Source: Bacteroidota bacterium (GTDB lineage Bacteria > Bacteroidota > Ignavibacteria > Kryptoniales > JAKASW01). Taken from it: a DNA stretch of 18,411 nucleotides. Made by a program: the position numbers and the translations under genes. Below the pieces are notes generated by a model. That model did no database searches. It worked only from the letters and a program-made list of their open reading frames with translations, and was not told the origin of the DNA. Of the stretch, positions 7,233-12,814 are shown one piece after another. The DNA lies in the NCBI GenBank assembly GCA_021789755.1, contig JAJYJD010000037.1:1-18411 (forward strand). Direction: 5' to 3'. The number at the start of each line of letters is the position of its first letter. Positions within the stretch are counted from its first letter, which is position 1.

Positions 7233-7433
7233 ATGGAAGTAATCACCCGGGCTCATCTGACTTGTCCGGTGTGCGGAACAACTCAGGAAGCGGAGATGCC
7301 TGTGAACGCGTGTCAGCATTTGTTTGTCTGCGCTAACTGCAAGAGCATCCTTAAACCGAAAGAAGGCGACTGCTGCGTCTTCTGTTCGTACGCTGACGTG
7401 AAGTGCCCGCCCCGTCAAAATGAAGCCGCCTGA
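7233..7433 (+). CDS. GDCCVxC-family small cysteine-rich protein
   Basis: This 66-residue protein carries the hallmark EGDCCVFCSY (G45-D46-C47-C48, C51) and a terminal CPP (C58). Two further CxxC pairs are present: CPVC (11/14) and CANC (33/36), plus C27. That gives nine cysteines in 66 residues, fitting a zinc-ribbon-like or thiol metal site. The family is known as GDCCVxC-domain (seleno)proteins, in which one motif cysteine is selenocysteine in some members; here all positions are cysteine codons. Its biochemical function is not established. It has no signal peptide and no membrane segment, so it is cytoplasmic. ATG 7233 has only a weak AAAGA upstream, so expression may depend on the preceding genes. 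Placement after a CusABC operon and a YHS protein supports a metal or redox-stress role, by inference. Confidence 0.88.
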   Translation: MEVITRAHLTCPVCGTTQEAEMPVNACQHLFVCANCKSILKPKEGDCCVFCSYADVKCPPRQNEAA

Positions 7434-7505
7434 ACGCGGTAACCGAATAGGTGGTTGTTTCGATTTCGCGCGCGGGGTAATTTATGTCGAGTCAGGAGGG
7501 CAATC

Positions 7506-7802
7506 ATGCAAGACGTAAGCCCAGCCACACCGATCTCGCACAGCCGGTTAATCTTCATGGTCGCGGGAGGGTTTGTCTTTATAATTGTTTTTCTATGAGC
7601 GCTTCTTTTTATTCCGGCCGGTAGCTCCGGGTACTGGAACGCGCGGCTTTATCTGGCCGGACTTTTGACACCGATGATATTTCTCCCCTTCATCCTCGCG
7701 TACAGAATACGGAATGAGGAAGATGTCCTGAGAAAGAACCTGGAAGGCTATGAGGAATATACGCGGAAGGTCAAGTGCAGATTGATACCGCTTATCTGGT
7801 GA
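7506..7802 (+). pseudogene. Broken isoprenylcysteine carboxyl methyltransferase-like gene
   Basis: Starting at ATG 7506 behind a very good AGGAGGG site (7495-7501), the frame encodes MQDVSPATP and a membrane helix. It then meets an in-frame TGA at 7596-7598 (codon 31) and continues ALLFIPAGSSGYWNARLYL, RIRNEEDVLRKNLEGYEEY and VKCRLIPLIW to a TGA at 7800-7802. The PAG..YW segment is typical of the N-terminus, and NEE..L..LEGYEEY with RLIP.IW of the C-terminus, of ICMT/PEMT-type membrane methyltransferases. Full-length members are roughly 180-220 residues; the middle and part of the cofactor-binding region seem deleted. The nonsense codon plus internal deletion mark it as a remnant. Selenocysteine readthrough at the TGA is an alternative, but the residue lies in a hydrophobic helix and I see no convincing SECIS hairpin, only a 5-bp stem near 7628-7640. 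Confidence 0.7.
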
Positions 7803-7874
7803 TGCACCGGATATCTCAGAACGGGGGAATCGGGATGGAACTTTACGAAATGCGAAAACCTTAGTGCAACGACT

Positions 7875-8420
7875 ATGGGAATCTATGTTGGCTGGCTTAG
7901 AGGAGTGAATGTCGGTGGCAAAAACACGGTCGAAATGGCTGCACTTAAGAGGCTTATGGAAAAATCAGGCCTGAGAGAGGTAGTCACTTACCTTAACAGC
8001 GGAAATGTCGTCTTCCAGGCTGATGGGATGAGACCCTCGGCCATAAGAGAGAAGCTCGAAAAGTTGATCCGGGAGAAATTCGGTTTCCCTGTGGTGACGC
8101 TGGTTCTTCCTTTGCCTGAGCTGCAAAAGATTCTGGATGCTTGTCCGTACGCGGAGCGTTCTTTGGTTGGCGACGAAAAAATCTATCTCACCTTTCTAAC
8201 CGGGATTCCGCGCGAGGACGCGGTTAGCAAACTGAAATCATGCTCCGAGGAGACGGATGAATGTACGGTCGCCGAACGCGTCGTATATGTGCTGGTCCGG
8301 AGAGGGTACGTAAAGACCACGTACACCAACAATTTCATAGAGAAGACACTCGGAGTCGGTGCCACGACAAGAAACTATGACACTGTCAGGAAAATTGTCG
8401 AGAGGGGGATGAGGGCGTGA
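7875..8420 (+). CDS. DUF1697 domain-containing protein
   Basis: This 181-residue cytoplasmic protein is of the DUF1697 family, whose biochemical role is unknown. The family pattern is clear: an N-terminal WLRGVNVGGKN, then LNSGNVVF, a helical IREKLEKLIREKFGFPV segment, and near the C-terminus the conserved NNFIEKTLGVGATTRNYDTVRKI. The length is normal and the frame is intact. ATG 7875 is the natural start because the conserved N-terminal strand follows at once, although no good ribosome site is visible upstream. It is separated from the methyltransferase remnant by 72 nt with nothing recognisable in it, and from plsY by 203 nt, so it is probably a separate transcription unit. These proteins are often carried singly in accessory parts of genomes, so the neighbours tell little. 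Confidence 0.93.
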   Translation: MGIYVGWLRGVNVGGKNTVEMAALKRLMEKSGLREVVTYLNSGNVVFQADGMRPSAIREKLEKLIREKFGFPVVTLVLPLPELQKILDACPYAERSLVGDEKIYLTFLTGIPREDAVSKLKSCSEETDECTVAERVVYVLVRRGYVKTTYTNNFIEKTLGVGATTRNYDTVRKIVERGMRA

Positions 8421-8454
8421 TCACGAGGGAGAAGAACGCTTCCATTTCACTGAG

Positions 8455-8526
8455 CCTGTGAGATTGTCGTCCTGAGCTTTTCCCGTCCCGCCTGCGACGC
8501 CTCCGAATGGGGCAAAATCGCACAGG
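8455..8526. repeat. Imperfect inverted repeat upstream of plsY
   Basis: CCTGTGAGATT (8455-8465) and AATCGCACAGG (8516-8526) are complementary at 10 of 11 positions and enclose 50 nt. A possible inner pairing of TTTTCCC with GGGGCAAAA lies inside. The GTCGTCCTGAGC stretch at 8466-8477 resembles widespread dispersed repeats of the TCATCCTGAGC type. No function can be assigned; it may be a decayed mobile palindromic repeat. Elsewhere in the 203-nt gap 8421-8623 only the plsY promoter candidate and ribosome site were noted. Confidence 0.35.
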
Positions 8527-8571
8527 GGGACTGGTGTGGGCGTCTTGAGTGATCAAGCGCAATGTGGTTAA

Positions 8572-8601
8572 TTGCATCTTTTCGCAGGAAGGGCTAATTT
8601 G
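8572..8601 (+). promoter_or_regulatory. Weak candidate promoter for plsY-gpsA
   Basis: TTG at 8572-8574 lies 20 nt before TAATTTG at 8595-8601. The latter is one base short of the Bacteroidota -7 consensus TAnnTTTG. It is followed by a strong AAGGAGGT ribosome site at 8613-8620. The match is imperfect and rests on position and spacing alone. Confidence 0.3.
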
Positions 8602-8623
8602 TAACGTTCTTTAAGGAGGTATG

Positions 8624-9301
8624 ATGGTTTCTTTAATATTAGTGGTGCTGATAAGCTACCTGCTCGGATCGATCCCGACGAGTATCATCGTCACGAAGAT
8701 CCTGAAAGGGATAGATATACGAAACTACGGCAGCGGTAATGCCGGGGGAACCAATGTAATTCGCGTTCTCGGGTGGGGACCCGGAGTTTTCGTGATAATC
8801 ATCGACGCGACGAAAGGTTTTCTTGCGGCGGTAGTCCTCTCACGTCTTTTCTACGGAAATTTTCCTCTTGCTAATGCGACACCATTCTCCGACTTCACCG
8901 TCGTACAGATCATGGCCGGAATAAGTGCCATACTCGGGCACACGTGGACTGTTTTTGCCGGGTTTAAAGGCGGGAAGGGAATTGCGACGGCAGGAGGAAT
9001 GCTGCTCGGTATCGCCCCTGTTGAAGTTGCAATTGCAGCAGGTGTTTTCGCTATCGTCGTAGTAAGCTCCAGGTATGTTTCCCTGGGGTCGGTCAGCGCG
9101 GCTGTTGCTTTCCCCGTAGCGATGTTTGTCCGCGCCAACGTGTTTGATGTGACCACACGCTATTATCACTCGATGATTTTCTTCAGCATTTTCATTTCGA
9201 CCTTCCTGATCTACAACCATCGTGCGAACATCTCCCGTCTGCTCCGCGGTCAGGAACATCGTCTTGAACAACTCAGATTCTTTCACAGGTCGAAAACCTA
9301 G
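8624..9301 (+). CDS. plsY: Glycerol-3-phosphate acyltransferase PlsY
   Basis: This integral membrane enzyme transfers an acyl group from acyl-phosphate to sn-glycerol-3-phosphate, the first acylation in phospholipid synthesis. The three PlsY signature loops are visible: LLGSIPTS near the N-terminus, GSGNAGGTNVIRVLG with DATKG, and GHTWTVFAGFKGGKGIATAGG for the phosphate-binding loop. It has 225 residues and several hydrophobic segments, as usual (five membrane helices expected), with a basic Arg/His-rich C-terminus. Two adjacent ATGs exist (8621 and 8624); the AAGGAGGT at 8613-8620 is too close to the first, so 8624 is preferred. gpsA, which makes the glycerol-3-phosphate substrate, starts 15 nt downstream, so the pair is almost certainly one operon. 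Confidence 0.96.
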   Translation: MVSLILVVLISYLLGSIPTSIIVTKILKGIDIRNYGSGNAGGTNVIRVLGWGPGVFVIIIDATKGFLAAVVLSRLFYGNFPLANATPFSDFTVVQIMAGISAILGHTWTVFAGFKGGKGIATAGGMLLGIAPVEVAIAAGVFAIVVVSSRYVSLGSVSAAVAFPVAMFVRANVFDVTTRYYHSMIFFSIFISTFLIYNHRANISRLLRGQEHRLEQLRFFHRSKT

Positions 9302-9316
9302 CGATTAATTCTTTAG

Positions 9317-10315
9317 ATGAATGTTTCAGTGCTCGGCGCCGGTGGGTGGGGAACGGCGTTATCACTACTTCTTAACGACAACGGGGCATCTGTAACTCTC
9401 TGGGCTTATAAGAAAGAATATGCGGATGAGCTGGCCATGGTCCGCGAAAACCGCACTTACCTTCACGGCGTAACAATTCCTCCCGGCATACAAATCACTT
9501 CCGATATGGAGCTTGCAGTCGACAGGGCCGACGTAGTAGTCGCTTCGATCCCTTCTCAGTATATGAGAAGCCAGCTCGATCGGATCGCGGACCACGATTT
9601 CCGCAACAAAATTTTTGTGAACACTGCGAAGGGGATAGAAGCCGCGTCTCTCTGCACAATGTCGGAAGTCGTTGGCGAATCTTTGAAACATTTCCCGAAG
9701 GAAAACTATGTGGTCCTTTCAGGCCCCAGTCATGCGGAGGAAGTGAGCCGGCGAATGCCCACGGCGATCGTGGCGGCCTCTCATCACCGCAAAAGTGCAG
9801 AGCTGGTACAGAAACTGTTCATGAACGGGTACTTCCGCGTATATCTGAACCGCGACGTAAAAGGAGTGGAGCTGTGCGGCTCTTTCAAGAATGTCATTGC
9901 GCTCGCTGCTGGAATGAGCGACGGCGCGGGTTACGGAGACAACACGAAGGCGGCACTCATGACTCGTGGCATGGTCGAGATAACCAGGCTCGGCGAGGAG
10001 CTCGGCGCTCATCATAAGACTTTCTCGGGCCTCGCGGGAATGGGAGACCTTATCGTCACTTGCATGAGTCGCTACAGCAGAAACAGGTTCGTCGGAGAAC
10101 AGGTGGCCGCCGGAAGAAAGCTCGAGGAAGTTCTTGGCGAGATTAAAATGGTCGCGGAGGGAGTCCCGACTGCACGCGCTGCACATCAGCTTGCCAGGAA
10201 GCACAAAGTCGAGATGCCGATAATGGAACAGGTGAATAAAGTGCTGTATGAAGGGAAGGATCCGCAGAAGGCTGTCGACGACTTGATGAGAAGACCTGCC
10301 AAGGATGAATACTGA
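9317..10315 (+). CDS. gpsA: NAD(P)-dependent glycerol-3-phosphate dehydrogenase GpsA
   Basis: This cytoplasmic enzyme reduces dihydroxyacetone phosphate to sn-glycerol-3-phosphate, supplying PlsY. It has 332 residues, typical of the family. The N-terminal Rossmann motif GAGGWG (residues 7-12) binds the nucleotide. VNTAKGIE and LSGPSHAEEV are conserved family segments. The catalytic lysine is K191 in GSFKNVIALAAG, and the C-terminal helical domain carries GLAGMGDLIVTCMSRYSRN and VAEGVPTA. ATG 9317 gives the standard short N-terminus before the first beta strand; the ribosome site is weak, so translation may be coupled to plsY 15 nt upstream. The frame is intact with nothing odd. Confidence 0.98.
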   Translation: MNVSVLGAGGWGTALSLLLNDNGASVTLWAYKKEYADELAMVRENRTYLHGVTIPPGIQITSDMELAVDRADVVVASIPSQYMRSQLDRIADHDFRNKIFVNTAKGIEAASLCTMSEVVGESLKHFPKENYVVLSGPSHAEEVSRRMPTAIVAASHHRKSAELVQKLFMNGYFRVYLNRDVKGVELCGSFKNVIALAAGMSDGAGYGDNTKAALMTRGMVEITRLGEELGAHHKTFSGLAGMGDLIVTCMSRYSRNRFVGEQVAAGRKLEEVLGEIKMVAEGVPTARAAHQLARKHKVEMPIMEQVNKVLYEGKDPQKAVDDLMRRPAKDEY

Positions 10316-10510
10316 CCGAAGAAGAAAGCGAAGAAGTGGAGAGATGAAGAGGTCCATAGGCTGAGATTTTAAAAGGTGAATGGGTTAAGAGGCGAAAAGG
10401 TAAAGAGGGAACAGGCTGCAGAATTGGTAGGGAATATGGAAGGCATTTGAGAATCGGAGATCATCAGCAGGTGAAATGAAAGAGGCAGGGACGCGAAGAT
10501 TTGTCGGAGG
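10316..10510 (+). other. Purine-rich intergenic gap between gpsA and the P1 peptidase
   Basis: In the first hundred bases after gpsA only about one base in five on the + strand is a pyrimidine. Short near-repeats such as AAAAGGTGAATGGG and AAAAGGTAAAGAGGG occur at 10372-10408. No open frame of note, clear promoter consensus or terminator hairpin was seen. It may be a degenerate repeat stretch or an untranslated leader for the peptidase gene. Confidence 0.5.
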
Positions 10511-10515
10511 CATGA

Positions 10516-11454
10516 TTGTTCGGTTTTGACAGACTTAATGTAGGGATTTCCGAGGATCCGGAAGCCTGCACGGGTTGCACCGTTCTGATCTTTAATGACG
10601 GAGCAAGAGCCAGCGTGGACATCCGCGGTGCATCGCCGGGAACACGAGAAACGGCGCTCCTCTCTCCGGAGAAGCAGATGGACAGGATCGATGCGATTCT
10701 ACTCACCGGCGGCAGCGCATTCGGTCTCGCGGCGGCAACCGGCGTAATGAAGTTTCTCTCCAGGCAAGGCATGGGCTACAAGACGCCATGGAAGGCTGTC
10801 CCCATTGTACCGGCTGCGGTGGTATTCGACCTGAACGTGGGAAGTGCCGACAGGTTTCCCGACGAGGCGATGGGCTATGCCGCTTGTGAGGCGGCGATGA
10901 AGAGTGAATTCAGGAACGGCTCGCATGGTGCGGGGACAGGCGCAACCGTCGGCAAATGGGCCGGCCTGGAGTGCGCAATGAAATCGGGACAGGGAACCGG
11001 CTTCGCCGAAATAAAAGGCTTGAAGGTGTTCGCCCTCGCCGTCGTCAACGCTGTCGGCGATATCCTCGACGAAAATGGGCGGGTAATTGCCGGCGCACTG
11101 AAGAACGGCAAATTCCTGGCTGCCGGGGGAGGAATGACGGAACGGCTTGCAGCTGCGCCCGTCCTGGGGACCAACACGACCCTCGTGGCATTGGTGACAA
11201 ACGCCAGGCTCTCTAAGGTCGAATTGAACCGGGTCGCGCAGAGGGGACACGATGCATTGGCGAGAAAGATAGTGCCGGTCCATACGAGCTACGACGGTGA
11301 CTCGGTCTTCGCCGCCTCGTTCAACGAAGCGGAGGCACAGCTGGATCTCGTCGCGGCTATGGCGGTCGAAGTGATCGAGAAAGCCATCGACGATGCGGTT
11401 AAGTCGGCGGACCCGATCGAAGGCCTTCCTTCTTACTCGAGCCTCAGGCGCTAG
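10516..11454 (+). CDS. P1-family peptidase (DmpA/ThnT-type aminopeptidase)
   Basis: This 312-residue protein belongs to the MEROPS S58/P1 family, N-terminal-nucleophile amidases that cleave themselves into two chains. TGCTVLIF near the N-terminus, DAILLTGGSAFGLAAATGV, GAGTGATVGK and VNAVGDI are family segments. GTNTTLVALVTNA contains the probable autocleavage point N220/T221, with T221 as nucleophile, by analogy with Asn-Thr in ThnT. The product would hydrolyse N-terminal residues of peptides or amides; the substrate is unknown. The start is TTG 10516, 5 nt after GGAGG. The codon immediately before it is an in-frame TGA, so no earlier start exists in this frame. No signal peptide is seen, so it should be cytoplasmic. 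It stands alone, without an obvious operon partner. Confidence 0.93.
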   Translation: MFGFDRLNVGISEDPEACTGCTVLIFNDGARASVDIRGASPGTRETALLSPEKQMDRIDAILLTGGSAFGLAAATGVMKFLSRQGMGYKTPWKAVPIVPAAVVFDLNVGSADRFPDEAMGYAACEAAMKSEFRNGSHGAGTGATVGKWAGLECAMKSGQGTGFAEIKGLKVFALAVVNAVGDILDENGRVIAGALKNGKFLAAGGGMTERLAAAPVLGTNTTLVALVTNARLSKVELNRVAQRGHDALARKIVPVHTSYDGDSVFAASFNEAEAQLDLVAAMAVEVIEKAIDDAVKSADPIEGLPSYSSLRR

Positions 11455-11517
11455 GCCGTACACTCTCATTTCCTCGGCGGTCGCGGGAAATTCTCCGGGT
11501 AAACATCTTTTCCGAGG

Positions 11518-11548
11518 TTGAAACCCAACCACCACAAAACTAAATTTG
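11518..11548 (+). promoter_or_regulatory. Bacteroidota-type promoter of larC-priA
   Basis: TTG at 11518-11520 lies 20 nt before TAAATTTG at 11541-11548, an exact match to TAnnTTTG. The start of transcription would fall near 11553-11556, giving a very short leader that still includes GGAG (11558-11561) before ATG 11567. This is the best promoter match in the window. The gap 11455-11517 also holds CCTCGG/CCGAGG (11472-11477 and 11512-11517), a wide inverted pair of doubtful meaning. Confidence 0.55.
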
Positions 11549-11566
11549 ATTTATAATGGAGCTAAG

Positions 11567-12814
11567 ATGAGAATAGCGTACCTGGACATGTTTGCCGGCA
11601 TTGCAGGCGATATGGTGCTCGGTGCATTTGTTTCTGCCGGCCTTGACCCGAACAGAATAAAATCTGAGATAGACAAGCTCGGGCTCGGAAATATCGAGTT
11701 GAGGGTACGTAAAATTGTAAGAAGCGGTATAACCGCGATGAAGGTTGACGTTGTCGTTGCGGGTGAAATTGAAAAAGTGGAAGACCTTGGCGCGGATATT
11801 CATCACCATCGCCATAAGCATTCCCACGATGATTCACACCATGCCGACGAGCATGGCAGGAGCTATCTGGAAATCAAACACCTGTTGGAATCTTCTCCTC
11901 TTTCTGAACGGGTGAAACGCGACTCGCTGGAGGTTTTCCGAAGACTCGCAGAGGCTGAAGCCAGGATTCACGACACTACGGTCGAAAAAATACACTTCCA
12001 TGAGGTGGGGGCAGCCGATTCAATTGTCGACATAGTCGGCACCGCGGTCTGCATGGAGCTTTTCGGGATTGAGGCGGTGTACACCTCCCCGATACGTGTC
12101 GGTTCAGGCGGCTACATCGAAGCGAAACATGGTGTATTGCCGGTGCCCGCGCCGGCGGCGCTGGAGATCCTGACGGGATACCCGGTGATCTTCAACGATA
12201 TACCGCATGAACTGACGACTCCGACCGGCGCGGCTATCGTAGCTGCTCTTTCCAAAGGGGTGCTCAATGACCGCGAAATGGAGATCGGGATGATCGGCTA
12301 CGGGGCCGGCTCCCGCGAGATGGAGAGGCTGCCCAACTTGCTGAGAGTGGTCATAGGTGAGATTGGATCCGTGACGGATGAGGATCACGTGGTCGTTGTT
12401 GAAACGAACATGGACGATATCAATCCACAATTGATACCGCATATAATTGAGAAGGTGATTTCTGCCGGAGCCACCGACGCTTATGTCACTGCGGTCATGA
12501 TGAAGAAGGGGAGGCCTGGATTTCTTCTCACTGTTTTGATGTCGGAGCCGATCATGGAAAAGGTTTCGAATGAAATTTTCGCCCAATCTACAACTCTAGG
12601 TCTCAGGATCCAATACGTCAGGAGATCGAAGTTGCGGAGAGATAGCAAGACTATCCGCACAAGTTTCGGCGATGTGAAGGTGAAAGTAAGCAGTGTCGAC
12701 GGGAAGATGAGAGTGGCGCCGGAATTTGAGGAGTGCAAGAGGATAGCAGGGGAAAAGGGGATGCCTCTTGTGGAGGTAATGCAGAGATTAAACGCGGAGT
12801 TAAACCGGACTTGA
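11567..12814 (+). CDS. larC: Nickel-pincer cofactor biosynthesis protein LarC
   Basis: LarC is a CTP-dependent cyclometallase that inserts nickel into the pyridinium-dithiocarboxylate pincer cofactor used by lactate racemase and related LarA-type enzymes. The protein has 415 residues from ATG 11567, which follows GGAG by 5 nt; a TTG at 11546 is less likely. The N-terminal IAYLDMFAGIAGDMVLGAF is the family signature. A His-rich loop at residues 79-96 (HHHRHKHSH and more) is a metal store typical of LarC. KIHFHEVGAADSIVDIVG, HELTTPTGAA and ETNMDDINPQ are further conserved blocks. Both halves (LarC1 and LarC2) are in one frame, with no frameshift as in Lactobacillus plantarum. larA, larB and larE are not in the window. 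Its stop overlaps the priA start. Confidence 0.96.
   Translation: MRIAYLDMFAGIAGDMVLGAFVSAGLDPNRIKSEIDKLGLGNIELRVRKIVRSGITAMKVDVVVAGEIEKVEDLGADIHHHRHKHSHDDSHHADEHGRSYLEIKHLLESSPLSERVKRDSLEVFRRLAEAEARIHDTTVEKIHFHEVGAADSIVDIVGTAVCMELFGIEAVYTSPIRVGSGGYIEAKHGVLPVPAPAALEILTGYPVIFNDIPHELTTPTGAAIVAALSKGVLNDREMEIGMIGYGAGSREMERLPNLLRVVIGEIGSVTDEDHVVVVETNMDDINPQLIPHIIEKVISAGATDAYVTAVMMKKGRPGFLLTVLMSEPIMEKVSNEIFAQSTTLGLRIQYVRRSKLRRDSKTIRTSFGDVKVKVSSVDGKMRVAPEFEECKRIAGEKGMPLVEVMQRLNAELNRT

Noticed and set aside
7596..7645. SECIS element after the in-frame TGA
   Set aside because: Only 4-5 bp stems can be drawn, with a three-base loop. The TGA falls in a hydrophobic helix where the family has no catalytic cysteine.
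11472..11517. CCTCGG/CCGAGG pair as a terminator after the peptidase gene
   Set aside because: The six-base arms are 34 nt apart and no T-run follows the right arm.
10699..11535. Open frame of 278 codons on the - strand over the P1 peptidase
   Set aside because: The + strand frame carries all P1-family motifs. The reverse frame has Arg/His/Cys-rich shadow composition and no ribosome site of note.
12733..12810. Earlier ATG start for PriA
   Set aside because: It would lie within larC and add 26 residues without homology. TTG 12811 begins the conserved N-terminal domain.
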